Source of the DNA: Paraflavitalea soli | GTDB lineage: Bacteria; Bacteroidota; Bacteroidia; Chitinophagales; Chitinophagaceae | Direction of reading: 5' to 3' | Assembly: GCF_003555545.1 (NCBI RefSeq) | Contig: NZ_CP032157.1 | Location: 7,072,546-7,136,545, forward strand | DNA length: 64,000 bases | In this document: positions 25,728 to 35,444 of the stretch, piece by piece | Layout of the letters: the number at the start of each line of letters is the position of its first letter | How positions within the stretch are numbered: the first letter of the stretch is position 1 | Made by a program: the position numbers and the translations under genes | Notes under the pieces: generated by a model | What the model was told of the DNA's origin: nothing | Databases searched by the model: none | What the model saw: the letters and a program-made list of their open reading frames with translations, nothing else

Positions 25728-25757
25728 CAAAGATAAGCTTTACCGTTTTAGGTGCAA
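25728..25757 (-). promoter_or_regulatory. Consensus promoter abutting the DUF983 start codon
   Basis: On the minus strand TTG (25755-25757), exactly 19 bases, then TATCTTTG (25728-25735), a perfect fit to the Bacteroidota consensus. Only five bases separate the -7 element from the ATG at 25722, so transcription should begin at or very near the start codon. Confidence 0.75.
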
Positions 25758-25820
25758 GGCAAAGAAAACCGGCCTCCTGAAGAGAGAGGCCGGTACAATA
25801 TATAGATCAGTTGAAATGGC

Positions 25821-27620
25821 TTATGCGGCCAGGGTCTTTTTGCGTTCTCCGATCTGTTGGCGCCACATGGCGTAATACAGCCCTTTTTCTTCGATCAACT
25901 CTTCGTGAGAGCCTGTTTCTACGATATCACCTTTTTCCAATACATAGATGCGATCGGCATGCATAATGGTAGAAAGGCGGTGGGCGATCAATACCGTAAT
26001 CTGATTCCTTTGAGAGGATACTTGCTTGATCGTATTAGTGATCTCTTCTTCTGTAAGTGAATCAAGTGAAGAAGTCGCTTCGTCGAATATCAGGAGGTGG
26101 GGTTTGCGTAACAATGCCCTGGCTATGGACAAGCGTTGTTTTTCACCACCAGACAGTTTAAGGCCCCCTTCCCCGATCATGGTATCGATCCCTTTCTCTG
26201 CCCTGGCCAGGAGGTTGGTACAGGCTGCTTTTTGTAAGGCATCCAGCAAGTCTTCATCGCTGGCGCCGGGGTTTACAAAGAGTAAGTTTTCTTTTATGGT
26301 GCCGGAAAATAGCTGGGTATCCTGGGTTACAAATCCTATCTGGCTGCGCAGGTCGTCATACCGGATAGCGGTTTCATCAATGCCATTGTAGAGTATTCTT
26401 CCTTCCTGCGGGCGGTACAAGCCAACCAGCAATTTCATGAGGGTGGTCTTTCCGGAACCTGAGGGACCAACAAAGGCAATGGTTTCGCCGGTTTTTACCG
26501 AGAAGTTGATATTGTCAATGGCCTTTTGCTGAGCAGTCTGGTGTTTGAAACCAACGAACTGGAATTCGAGGGTCTGGATATCGCCCAGGTGCCGGGGTTC
26601 GGCCGGTTCCAACTCGGGCTCCTTTTTCATCAGGTTTTCAAAGTTATTCAAAGAGACTTCTGCTTCACGGTAGGAAAGGATAATACTGCCAATTTCCTGG
26701 AGTGGACCAAAGATGAAGAAGGAAAAGATCTGCATGGTTACGAGCTGACCTGCATCCATTTCCTTTCTAAACACCAGCCACATCATCAGGAACAGAATTA
26801 CCTGGCGCAATGTGTTTACAAAAGTGCCCTGTACAAAGGCCACGCTGCGTATGCGTTTTACCTTCTTTACCTCCAGTCCTAATATTTTATAGGTATTCTG
26901 GTTGAGGCGACCGACTTCCTGCGCTGTAAGGCCAAGACTTTTTACCAGTTCAATATTCCTGAGCGATTCGGTAGTAGCGCCTGCAAGGGCCGTGGTTTCC
27001 TTTACAATGCTTTTCTGTATGGTCTTTACTTTCTTGCTCAACAGGTTGGAAATGAACATCAGCAGGCCAATACCGCCAAAATACACGATCGGCAGGGACC
27101 AGTGGATCCTTACGGCAAAGACAGATACCACACCAATACCCACCACCACGGTGAAGAGGATATTTACAAAATAGCCGATGAATTTTTCTGTATCGGTCCT
27201 TACTTTGGTAAGTACTGATAAGGTTTCACCGCTTCGCTGGTCTTCGAAATCCTGGTAAGGAAGGCGCATGGCTTGTTTAAGGCCGTCTGTAAAAACCTTG
27301 GCCCCAAACTTCTGTACTACTACCGTCATGAAGTAATCCTGGAAGTTTTTGGCAATACGGCTTACCATGGCTACGGAAATAGAGGCCAGCAATAAAGGAA
27401 CAACTCCCCAGGTGGCCCCTTTTTTAAAGGAAAAGAGGAAATCGTGCCAGTTAAATTTGCCGGGGCCAGTCTTATCTGACAGGTGATCGTTTGCCAGGTT
27501 GACCAGGCGCCCAAAAATGATGGGGTCCATCAGCGAAAACCCTATATTAATGGCGGCCAGCAATAATACAAGGAAAACCAGCCATTTATGGGGCTTGAGG
27601 TAGGTCAGTAATATTTTCAT
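25821..27620 (-). CDS. ABC transporter, fused permease and ATPase (exporter half-unit)
   Basis: A 599-residue half-transporter. Six membrane helices lie within about 1-320, with the intracellular coupling region LPYQDFEDQRSGETLS. The ATPase domain (about 350-590) has Walker A GPSGSGKTT (385-393), the Q-loop GFVTQDTQLFSG, signature LSGGEKQ (489-495), Walker B LLIFDEATSSLD and the H-loop LIAHRLST. It should act as a homodimer exporting lipid, drug or peptide. It lies beside the polysaccharide locus on the same strand as the polymerase-like gene, so glycan or lipid export is possible but not shown. Confidence 0.93.
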   Translation of the reverse strand: MKILLTYLKPHKWLVFLVLLLAAINIGFSLMDPIIFGRLVNLANDHLSDKTGPGKFNWHDFLFSFKKGATWGVVPLLLASISVAMVSRIAKNFQDYFMTVVVQKFGAKVFTDGLKQAMRLPYQDFEDQRSGETLSVLTKVRTDTEKFIGYFVNILFTVVVGIGVVSVFAVRIHWSLPIVYFGGIGLLMFISNLLSKKVKTIQKSIVKETTALAGATTESLRNIELVKSLGLTAQEVGRLNQNTYKILGLEVKKVKRIRSVAFVQGTFVNTLRQVILFLMMWLVFRKEMDAGQLVTMQIFSFFIFGPLQEIGSIILSYREAEVSLNNFENLMKKEPELEPAEPRHLGDIQTLEFQFVGFKHQTAQQKAIDNINFSVKTGETIAFVGPSGSGKTTLMKLLVGLYRPQEGRILYNGIDETAIRYDDLRSQIGFVTQDTQLFSGTIKENLLFVNPGASDEDLLDALQKAACTNLLARAEKGIDTMIGEGGLKLSGGEKQRLSIARALLRKPHLLIFDEATSSLDSLTEEEITNTIKQVSSQRNQITVLIAHRLSTIMHADRIYVLEKGDIVETGSHEELIEEKGLYYAMWRQQIGERKKTLAA

Positions 27621-27698
27621 ACAGGAGAAATAACAGATTTAAGGCTAAAATGTTAAAGTTAATAAGATTGCGGATGATTTGGATTGGGCAGGTTTCGA

Positions 27699-29033
27699 CT
27701 ATTGAACAGCAGTTGCTGTGGAGGGGGAATTGGCCGGTTCAGTTCCGTAGTAAATGAAGAGTGGAAGGAAAATGGCAATGAAAATTCCATATTGTGTTTC
27801 CAGGAATGATTCATTGAACGAATACAAAAGAATAAGGGTAATAATGCCCGAGACCTGGTAGTTTTTTCGCTTGATGGCCATCCAGATCATACCATAAGCT
27901 ATTAATCCGAAGGCTAATAGGCCGAAAATACCTGTTTGTAGAATAGATTCGAGGAATTGATTATGGGTATTGTATCCCAGAAACCCGGTAGCTCCTTTGG
28001 CCGGATCCCCAACATACATATTGGTCTCAGCATATTTTTTGTCAAGTAAGGCCTGGGCGTCACCTGGCCCTACGCCGGTAAGCCAGGCGTCGTTTTCGGT
28101 AAGTATTTCACCTGTAAAGCGCCATTCCAGTATCCTGAATTGAAGCCCATTGAAATAATCGCCGGGTTTAAATTTTTCCTGTTTCAGTATGCCTTTAATA
28201 TCACCACTAACGATCTCATCAAAGCGCTGGCTGATGGGGTTATGGGTGAAAAATACAATGCCTATTGCTGCCAGCCCCAGGAGAATAGAGGTATAGATCA
28301 ACTTACGGTTGGTCTTTTTAAAAGCTACACGTAATATGTAAAAAAGCAGGTAAACGATAGAAAAGACGATGATCAGTTTGGAGGAAAGCAATACTATAAA
28401 TGTGAGAAAAAGGAGAGTGATCAATGAATGAACGACATAATTAATAAAGTAATTTTTCTTCCTGAAAGTTTCCAGCACGTAGGTGAGCCCTGCAAAAGTG
28501 AGAATAGAGAAGTGGATGGCATGGAATAGAACGGGACTTACAAGTTGATGGTAAAGAAAGGCTGAAACACCTGCATTATTCCTGTAATAGTTTACGGTGG
28601 CCACAAAAAGACAATACAGCATACACACAATAAGCAGGTAAATGTATGGATGCATTATTTTTTTGTAGGAATAAGCATTCAGGTAATTGCTGCTGCATAG
28701 GGCGACCGGTGTTGCCAGTATTGCAATTTTAAGCCCAATATGTCTCCATCCTTCTTCTGTATTATTGGTGTAGAGAAGTCCGGTGAACTGCATCAGGTAG
28801 AATAATAAGCAACCGGCAAGAATGGGATTTATCAAACGTTTATTGAACAGGGAGCCCGTTTCTATTTTATTGTATACAACAGAGCCCGCTAAGATGCCTG
28901 GCAAAGCGATACTACTTACAGCCCTTAGTGAAAAGATGACGCTTGCAAGGGAAGCAATATAGGATACCTGGATAAATAAGGATACATAAAATATAACATC
29001 CTTTTTAGTCTCCAATGATAGCGTCTTTGGCAA
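27699..29033 (-). CDS. O-antigen polymerase/ligase-like (Wzy/WaaL) membrane protein
   Basis: A 444-residue protein with about ten to twelve membrane segments. The large external loop before the last helices carries the family pattern LTGVGPGDAQALLDKKYAE and, further on, GYNTHNQFLESILQTGIFG, in which the NTHNQFLE stretch is the conserved part of the Wzy_C/O-antigen ligase domain. It either joins repeat units or transfers glycan to a carrier. A start at TTG 29033 is the best available in frame. It is next to the Wzz-like gene on the same strand (47-base gap), so the two are likely an operon. A second polymerase-like gene lies at about 33 kb. Confidence 0.8.
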   Translation of the reverse strand: MPKTLSLETKKDVIFYVSLFIQVSYIASLASVIFSLRAVSSIALPGILAGSVVYNKIETGSLFNKRLINPILAGCLLFYLMQFTGLLYTNNTEEGWRHIGLKIAILATPVALCSSNYLNAYSYKKIMHPYIYLLIVCMLYCLFVATVNYYRNNAGVSAFLYHQLVSPVLFHAIHFSILTFAGLTYVLETFRKKNYFINYVVHSLITLLFLTFIVLLSSKLIIVFSIVYLLFYILRVAFKKTNRKLIYTSILLGLAAIGIVFFTHNPISQRFDEIVSGDIKGILKQEKFKPGDYFNGLQFRILEWRFTGEILTENDAWLTGVGPGDAQALLDKKYAETNMYVGDPAKGATGFLGYNTHNQFLESILQTGIFGLLAFGLIAYGMIWMAIKRKNYQVSGIITLILLYSFNESFLETQYGIFIAIFLPLFIYYGTEPANSPSTATAVQ

Positions 29034-29080
29034 ATTGATGAGTATTAAACCTGTTGAAAATCAATTAGATGTTGAGCCGG

Positions 29081-29914
29081 TTAGAAATAATGGGAATACT
29101 TTTTCATGAATTGTTTATAAGCGGCGATCGAAAAGCCTATGAATGCACCACAAATAAACCCAAGGATCATTAGTGATCTCAGTTTGGGCTGATCAGGTTT
29201 CTCAGGCTTAGAGAAATTTTGTAAGACCTGAACAGCATTGGCAAATTTTAAGTCAGTTTCATACTTTACCTTTTTCTCCAGGAGGGTCACGATCTCACTG
29301 TTGATCCTGGAAATGTCCAGTATAAATGATCTGGAAGTGGTATTGCTGCGAAGGCTTGAATCAAGATTGGCCAGCTTTAAGTTTTCCAGCTTCTGTGTTT
29401 CAATATTTATCTTTTCTATAAGCTGCTTCAGGTGATTTCGCTGGTCGGCGAGTTGTTCCTTTATGTATTCGTTGTTTTCGAATCCGCTTAAAATGGCCTT
29501 TTGTAATGTAGGTATAACCGTTGTATCTAAAATGCTGGCGCTAACTATAAATCCCTTGGCCTGTAAGTTTGTTTTTGGTATTTCCTGGGTAGTAATAGAT
29601 CCGATCTTTTTAAATAAGCTGGGGTCACAATTAAACCTTTGGGCCAGCTCTGCATAGTTATTGGTGCGCTTAAGATCTGCCCAGTTATCTACAATCTGGA
29701 AAAACTCTTGTTTAGTAAGAATGGAAGGCTGAAGAATTGCCTTGGAAGTATAATATTTGGGGATGGTCAGGTAAGTAAAAAAACCTGCTAAAACTCCCGC
29801 CAATGTTACACCCAACAGGATCAACCGATAACTTTTCAGGAAGCGAATAATACTAACCAGTAAGGCTATTAAATCTATGTCATCCGTGCTTACATTCTTT
29901 GATCTTTCTTCCAT
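29081..29914 (-). CDS. Wzz-type polysaccharide chain-length regulator
   Basis: A 277-residue inner-membrane protein. The cytoplasmic N-terminus (DDIDLIALLVSIIRFLKSYR) precedes helix 1 (about 31-50) and the Wzz signature TYLTIPKYYTSKAILQPS. A periplasmic coiled-coil region spans about 150-230 (QLIEKINIETQKLENLKLAN), followed by FSKPEKPDQPKLRS and helix 2 (about 250-267). It controls the modal length of glycans made by the polymerase. There is no fused or adjacent tyrosine-kinase domain, so it is of the short (non-Wzc) class. Confidence 0.85.
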   Translation of the reverse strand: MEERSKNVSTDDIDLIALLVSIIRFLKSYRLILLGVTLAGVLAGFFTYLTIPKYYTSKAILQPSILTKQEFFQIVDNWADLKRTNNYAELAQRFNCDPSLFKKIGSITTQEIPKTNLQAKGFIVSASILDTTVIPTLQKAILSGFENNEYIKEQLADQRNHLKQLIEKINIETQKLENLKLANLDSSLRSNTTSRSFILDISRINSEIVTLLEKKVKYETDLKFANAVQVLQNFSKPEKPDQPKLRSLMILGFICGAFIGFSIAAYKQFMKKYSHYF

Positions 29915-30122
29915 ATATCCGTAGATATTTTTAAGATTCGGGTTATTGGTAGGGAGGTTTAGAGAGGCAAAAAGCTATCCTTTGCCAGCTGGCGCAATAT
30001 ACTTAAAAATATCTATAGGAATACCTTTCCCGGCAGGATATGAAGGCTGGTCCTTCCTTTTCGGCCTTTATGAAATCATTAGGATATCATATATCTGGTC
30101 TTCTCAGTATCTTCGCCACTTT

Positions 30123-31388
30123 ATGGCCATTAACAGCAGGAGGAAAATATTCTCTAATTTTGCAGCCTTAAGTGTTATCCAGGGTACGAACTTTCTAATT
30201 CCTATTATTATTATGCCGTATTTGATACGCAAAATAGGAGCTGATAGCTTTGGTATAGTCTCTGTTGCGCAGGTAGCGATGGTCTATTTAGGTACGATCA
30301 CTGATTATGGGTTCAATCTGACCGCTACCCGAAGAATTGTACGGCATAAAGAAGAGCCGGATACAATTTCCAGGTTGTTCTTCACTGTTCTTGGCTCCAA
30401 GATGCTCATTACGCTTTTCTTGTTTCTCCTGTTATTGTTGTTGGGCTTTGTGGTACCTGCCAGCCCGGCTTTAAAACTCTTGTATTTATTAGGTTTTACC
30501 TACGTTTGGGGGCAATCTGCCACTGTAGGATGGTTTTTTCAAGGGGTAGAGAAGATGCAATATATAACCATTGCAACCCTGATATCCCGGGCCATCTTTG
30601 TAGCCCTCGTATTTATCTTTATCAGGCAAAAGGACGATCATATTTTTTTTCTTTTCTTTTTGGGCATAGGAAATGTAATTGCTGGTCTGTTTAGTATATA
30701 CCTGGCTATTCGCATGTATAAATTAAGATTTGTTCGCCCGTTATGGAGTGATCTGATCTTTGAACTGAAGGATGGTTGGCAAATTATGGCCTCCAACCTT
30801 TCGATCAGTACCTACATGTATATGAATGTTTTTATATTGAGGTTATTTACCAATGACCTGATCGTTGGGTATTATAGCATAGCCGAACGCATATTTTTTG
30901 GGGTTAGGCAAATATTGGGCATTTTTTCGCAAGCCATTTATCCGCGCATATGCCAGTTGGTGCATGATGGGAAAAAGCAAACGAGGTCTTTCTTTAAGGA
31001 TATTTATTTGCCCTTTTTATTGTTAACGATAGCCGGTTGCTGCACCTGTTTCATCTTTGCTCCCCGGATCATCCATTTCATGCTGGGCGATCATTCGGCC
31101 ATTTCTGTATTGTTGTTCCGGATCCTGGCTTTTGTGCCCGCCATAGTGTGCTTAAATATTCCTGCTTATCAGATACTACTGGCTTTTAATAAGAAGCGAA
31201 GCTATTTATTGATCCTGTCCCTGGGCACAGTGCTCAATATCGTCGCCAACGTTTTGTTGGTAAATAGATGGGAAGCTGTGGGTACAACAATCAGTATTAT
31301 CATTACAGAAGTTTTCATTACGGTGGGACTTAATATAGCACTTTTTAAAAATGATTTAGGAGATTTTATCAAGCCAAAATCTATATGA
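30123..31388 (+). CDS. Wzx-type polysaccharide flippase
   Basis: A 421-residue MATE-like inner-membrane transporter with about twelve segments; it should move lipid-linked repeat units across the inner membrane. I chose the ATG at 30123 (MAINSRRKIFSNFAALSVIQ), since the longer frame adds a residue stretch with no conserved look. The N-terminal region LIPIIIMPYLIRKIGADSFG is characteristic of polysaccharide flippases. Its stop overlaps the start of the next methyltransferase gene (ATGA), indicating translational coupling. It is divergent from the Wzz gene. Confidence 0.88.
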   Translation: MAINSRRKIFSNFAALSVIQGTNFLIPIIIMPYLIRKIGADSFGIVSVAQVAMVYLGTITDYGFNLTATRRIVRHKEEPDTISRLFFTVLGSKMLITLFLFLLLLLLGFVVPASPALKLLYLLGFTYVWGQSATVGWFFQGVEKMQYITIATLISRAIFVALVFIFIRQKDDHIFFLFFLGIGNVIAGLFSIYLAIRMYKLRFVRPLWSDLIFELKDGWQIMASNLSISTYMYMNVFILRLFTNDLIVGYYSIAERIFFGVRQILGIFSQAIYPRICQLVHDGKKQTRSFFKDIYLPFLLLTIAGCCTCFIFAPRIIHFMLGDHSAISVLLFRILAFVPAIVCLNIPAYQILLAFNKKRSYLLILSLGTVLNIVANVLLVNRWEAVGTTISIIITEVFITVGLNIALFKNDLGDFIKPKSI

Positions 31389-32062
31389 GTACAATAGGTT
31401 ACAATACAAAAGATCAGGATTATTTTGCCAACCTGAGAATGGATGTAATTAGTTTACTTCCTGCAGATCCAGGTCAGAAGATATTGGAGGTAGGTGCGGC
31501 TGCCGGAAATACGCTGGTATATATCAAGGAGAAAAAGATGGCCAGTGAAGTGATGGGTGTCGAGTTGATGGCAATAGCCAACTCTAACCAACGCCATCCT
31601 TCCATTGATAAGTTTCAGATTGCAAATATTGAGCAGGAGAACATAGAAGCTCCGGAATCTTATTTTGATGTGATCATATGCGCTGATGTATTGGAGCACC
31701 TGGTGGACCCATGGGCTGCGGTAGAAAAGATATCGAAACATTTAAAGAAGGACGGGATACTACTGGTTAGTATGCCCAATATCAGGGAATGGAAAACACT
31801 GTCGAAAATAGTGTTCAAAGGAGACTTTGGTTATCAGCCGCAGGGAGGGATTATGGATAGAACACACCTCAGGTTCTTTTGTAAGAAGAACATCCACCAG
31901 TTATTAAGTACGGATACATTATCTCCGATATACTGTAGCCCCAATTTTAAACTTAAAGTAGTAAAAGAAGGGAAAAGGACCAGATTAATAAACAAGCTTA
32001 CCCTTGGGCTATTTGAGAACCTGCTTACGGTTCAGTACCTGTTTATTGCTAAAAAAAGGTAA
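31385..32062 (+). CDS. Class I SAM-dependent methyltransferase
   Basis: A 225-residue methyltransferase. Motif I is ILEVGAAAGNTLVYIK (about 35-50); YFDVIICADVLEHLVDPWAA is the motif around the substrate pocket; LLVSMPNIREW follows. It lies in an overlapping pair with the flippase gene and is followed four bases later by a glycosyltransferase gene. A likely role is methylation of a sugar or lipid-linked precursor of the polysaccharide. The methyl acceptor cannot be assigned. Confidence 0.85.
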   Translation: MSTIGYNTKDQDYFANLRMDVISLLPADPGQKILEVGAAAGNTLVYIKEKKMASEVMGVELMAIANSNQRHPSIDKFQIANIEQENIEAPESYFDVIICADVLEHLVDPWAAVEKISKHLKKDGILLVSMPNIREWKTLSKIVFKGDFGYQPQGGIMDRTHLRFFCKKNIHQLLSTDTLSPIYCSPNFKLKVVKEGKRTRLINKLTLGLFENLLTVQYLFIAKKR

Positions 32063-32065
32063 GAA

Positions 32066-32980
32066 ATGTTGAAGGTCTTTATCGTAGTGCTGAATTATAA
32101 AAAGTGGCAGGATGTTGTGGAATGTCTTGGAGCGATCTTCCGTTCAACTTATAATAACTATTCCGTAATTGTTGTCGATAATAATTCGGGAAATAACTCC
32201 CTGCAGCATTTAATGGAATGGGTGGATAGATCGGCATTGTCGGAATACCAGTATTTTGAGCGCACTGCATTCCAATCCGTCAATGCAGAGAGCTTATCAA
32301 AACTGGTGTTTGTCCAGAACGACAGTAATAATGGGTTTGCGGCAGGCAACAATGTTGTACTTAATCGCTTGAAAGGACAGGATGCTTATGTTTGGTTGGT
32401 CAACCCGGATATGGTTGTGGCAGAGGGTGCCCTTGCAGCACTTGTTGATTTTGCGCAGCCACGGCCTAAAGAAACAGTAACGGGAGTTGTCATAAAGTAC
32501 CATTCAGAGCCGGATAAGGTTTATTATTTTGGAGGCGGCAGGATCAATTATAATTCTGCTACCGTAACACTTATAGAAAAAAAAGAAATGATCCCCCAAC
32601 TGGAGTTTATATCGGGAGGGGCTTTATTTATCCATGCTGACCTGTTAAGCAGGATAGGGCTATTGCCAGAGGAATATTTTTTATATTGGGAAGAAGCCGA
32701 CTGGTGTTACCGGGCCGGCAATGCGGGGTGCAGGATGGAGGTATGCCTGGATGCCATTTGTTACGATAAAGTAAGCACTACTATAGGACGGGGATTTTTA
32801 GCGGATTATTATTATTCAAGGAACGGACTGATGTTCCTATCCAAATATAAAAGTAATAAGGTATGGATAGCTGTTTTCTTTGCCTCATTGCGTTACCTAA
32901 GGAGGTTGGTAGCTGGTCAAAGAGAACGGGCTAAAGGGGTCTATAAAGGGGTGATGGCATTCATTAAACAACCAAAGTAA
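32066..32980 (+). CDS. Family 2 glycosyltransferase, rhamnosyltransferase-like
   Basis: A 304-residue cytoplasmic GT-A enzyme. The N-terminal nucleotide-binding strand VFIVVLNYKKWQDVVECL is followed by VIVVDNNSGNNS, NGFAAGNNVV, the acidic motif LVNPDMVV (NPD in place of DxD) and EEYFLYWEEADWCYRAG, the usual acceptor-site signature of GT2 rhamnosyltransferases. It transfers one sugar during repeat-unit assembly. Its stop overlaps the next ATG by one base. Confidence 0.9.
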   Translation: MLKVFIVVLNYKKWQDVVECLGAIFRSTYNNYSVIVVDNNSGNNSLQHLMEWVDRSALSEYQYFERTAFQSVNAESLSKLVFVQNDSNNGFAAGNNVVLNRLKGQDAYVWLVNPDMVVAEGALAALVDFAQPRPKETVTGVVIKYHSEPDKVYYFGGGRINYNSATVTLIEKKEMIPQLEFISGGALFIHADLLSRIGLLPEEYFLYWEEADWCYRAGNAGCRMEVCLDAICYDKVSTTIGRGFLADYYYSRNGLMFLSKYKSNKVWIAVFFASLRYLRRLVAGQRERAKGVYKGVMAFIKQPK

Positions 32981-34236
32981 TGAAGTTAAATAAATACACC
33001 TTCTTTGCGTTTATCTATTTCTTCCTGAACTCTGTTGGATTGCCGGCCGGACTTACTTATACCGCCATATTGAGCCCTTTGTTTTATTGGTGGGTACTTA
33101 CTGTACGCAGGCGGGAGATCTTATTGCCATTCTTCTTGCTCTTGTCGCCATTTGTATTATTGCACATAAGTACAGGAGCAGACCCCAAGACCTATATCAT
33201 CTCTCTGTTGAATATCACGATGGTGTATATATTTTGCCAAACTGTATATACATTCCTGAAGATCCAAAAGAACCTTGAGCAAATATTCCGCTCCATATTG
33301 ATCGTCAATTTTATTCTCTGTCTTATTGCGATACCCTTTTATAAAACATCCTATTATGGGCTTTTTTGGATAGAGCAGTTTTTGACCGAGGGAGTTGATA
33401 ATTTCCGCAGGTTAAGGATGTTCACCTACGAGGCATCCTACTATGCCACTTTATTTGTGCCTGTATTTTTCTTCTTTTTTCTGCAAATAATATTCAGGCA
33501 AAATAGGATCAATACCTGGCTGTTGATGTTGATGCTGGCATTGCCCTATATCCTTTCTTTTTCAATGGGGGTGATCGGTGCCATGGTATTTGCTGTATTT
33601 ATTATTTTCTCTCTTTATTTGGGCTCCCTTGCCAGGAAAAGAAGGGTAATTACCCTGGCTATATATTCTATGACCGGGCTGGCAGCCTTGTTGGTCGTAT
33701 TAACTCTTTTTTTTCCCGGTAATGCGCTTTTCTCCCGGATCGAAAATATTTTAGCTGGTCAGGACCTTTCAGGACAGGGAAGAACTACCGATGCGTTTAT
33801 ACTTGCCAAGAGACTGCTCGCATTAAAGAATGAATGCTGGGGAATAGGGTTTGGACAAGTTAAGATGATCGGAGAAGATATCATCAGGGGTTATTATGGA
33901 TACCCGCCGGATTATAACGTGATCTCCATACCCAATGCAACTGCAGAAACCCTGGCTATTTTGGGTTGGATAGGGGTGAGCATCCGGATATTGGCGGAAC
34001 TGGCCCTGTTTTGCTTTACCAGGGTCTGGACAAACTATTACAGGTTGTTATTATTCAGTTTTGTTTTCCTGTATCAGTTTACTGGCAGTTTCGTGACCAA
34101 TATTGCAGAGTACGTTATTTGGATCCTGGCCTTTACCAATTCATTCCCACAGTTTAATGTTGTTAGAAACTTTTCTATTAAACCAGCACCTAAGCAGGTG
34201 CCCTCCCAGGATGCTCTCTCCAACGAACGTTCTTAA
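32980..34236 (+). CDS. Second O-antigen polymerase-like membrane protein
   Basis: A 418-residue protein with about eleven hydrophobic segments. A large external loop at about 265-310 contains GQDLSGQGRTTDAFILAKRL and GIGFGQVKMIG, the pattern of Wzy polymerases (a GxGxG-like stretch before the last helices). The one-base overlap with the GT2 gene places it in the wzx-methyltransferase-GT2 operon, so it is the better candidate for the true Wzy, leaving the 27.7 kb protein as ligase or alternative polymerase. Its TAA overlaps the TAA of the converging FkbM-like gene (shared TTAA, 34233-34236). Confidence 0.75.
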   Translation: MKLNKYTFFAFIYFFLNSVGLPAGLTYTAILSPLFYWWVLTVRRREILLPFFLLLSPFVLLHISTGADPKTYIISLLNITMVYIFCQTVYTFLKIQKNLEQIFRSILIVNFILCLIAIPFYKTSYYGLFWIEQFLTEGVDNFRRLRMFTYEASYYATLFVPVFFFFFLQIIFRQNRINTWLLMLMLALPYILSFSMGVIGAMVFAVFIIFSLYLGSLARKRRVITLAIYSMTGLAALLVVLTLFFPGNALFSRIENILAGQDLSGQGRTTDAFILAKRLLALKNECWGIGFGQVKMIGEDIIRGYYGYPPDYNVISIPNATAETLAILGWIGVSIRILAELALFCFTRVWTNYYRLLLFSFVFLYQFTGSFVTNIAEYVIWILAFTNSFPQFNVVRNFSIKPAPKQVPSQDALSNERS

Positions 34237-35162
34237 ATATGATAAATGTTCCTGATCGTATCGGTATTTCCGGTCGTTACATCAACCACGGGCAGGTCTT
34301 TTATTACAGCTAATCTTTGTTCATGGCGAAGGAAGGAGAGATTCCTTTTTTCATCTCTTGAATCCCGCCCGGCTGATACACGGAATTCTTCTTCAGCCTG
34401 GTATTTCCTGAAGGGGGCTGAAAGGTCCTTACGGACAAAAAAGGCATTCACCCCATAGCCTGCAGTACCGATAAAATCATATCCTTTCTTTTCGGCCAGA
34501 TGGCAAAAAGCAGCAAGGGAAGCGCCAAAATATAGATCGGAGTAATGGGCGCCCGATCTTGTAAAGTCAGCTTTATAAGGAGTAGAGACTTTTTGGGTGG
34601 CCCCGAATGTTGAGTTGTATTCACATACCACGATCCTTGGTTGGATCACGTCAATTGTCTCCCAAACCCAATAATCATTTCCATCGATATCCACACTCAA
34701 TAGGCCGATGTCCTTGCAATTGGTATAGTTGCTGATCAGCGAATTGATATTTTCTTTCGTGATAAAACTATGGACAGCTGTGAGATCATACTTCCAGTAA
34801 ATAAAATCGTCTTTTATGAATTTGATATTTTGATCCGAACCATCAATTACCATCCCCGACCAGTTATTGTTGATCAGCAAATACCTGGTATTCGATTCGG
34901 TGTAATCTTCCACGCCGAATTCAATGAAGATCTTATAGGGGATATCTATTTTGCTAATGATGTATTGAAGAATGCCATCCTCTCCTCGTTGGGAAAAGAC
35001 CTGAAATTCCACTTCTTCCAATGATTGAATATCGTGTTTTGTGCTGTTTTGTGCTGCCAGCAATCTCCCTTGATTTTGGAGTACCTTAAATGTATCGTAA
35101 TGGAATTTTTGATAAAACTTTTTGTATTTGCGCTTTATAAAATTCCGGAGAGAATTGCTCAT
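34233..35162 (-). CDS. FkbM-like SAM-dependent methyltransferase-like protein
   Basis: A 309-residue protein. After a basic N-terminus (NFIKRKYKKFYQKF) comes FQVFSQRGEDGILQYII, a signature often seen in FkbM-like proteins of glycan clusters, then IFIEFGVEDYTESNTRYLL (SAM-site region), GMVIDGSDQNI and LLSVDIDGNDYWVWETI. It probably modifies a glycan or lipid intermediate. It stands alone on the minus strand inside the plus-strand run, with a convergent stop overlap. Confidence 0.75.
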   Translation of the reverse strand: MSNSLRNFIKRKYKKFYQKFHYDTFKVLQNQGRLLAAQNSTKHDIQSLEEVEFQVFSQRGEDGILQYIISKIDIPYKIFIEFGVEDYTESNTRYLLINNNWSGMVIDGSDQNIKFIKDDFIYWKYDLTAVHSFITKENINSLISNYTNCKDIGLLSVDIDGNDYWVWETIDVIQPRIVVCEYNSTFGATQKVSTPYKADFTRSGAHYSDLYFGASLAAFCHLAEKKGYDFIGTAGYGVNAFFVRKDLSAPFRKYQAEEEFRVSAGRDSRDEKRNLSFLRHEQRLAVIKDLPVVDVTTGNTDTIRNIYHI

Positions 35163-35444
35163 AATGAATGATTGGAATTTGCTATTATCAATTGCTGCAA
35201 AATACTAAGGAATCGCCAGAATGGCCAGAAAGGTTTACTTAAGGTCATATTCAGTATGAAACCTGAGCTTTTCGAATAAGAAATAGGCAGTAAGTTTTTT
35301 GTATTATGGTAATGTGGTGTATTATTGTGGCGAGCTATTCAAATTATCATTTTATTAATGTGTTTATGGCCCCTTTTCACCAGTCTGGATCTGCCTATGT
35401 AAGACCTATGGTGCTAGGCCTGATTTAACAATGAAATACCGCTT

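Noticed and set aside
29946-30122. Upstream extension of the flippase to 29946
   Set aside because: The 59 extra residues have no family pattern, and the standard flippase N-terminus begins at the ATG at 30123.
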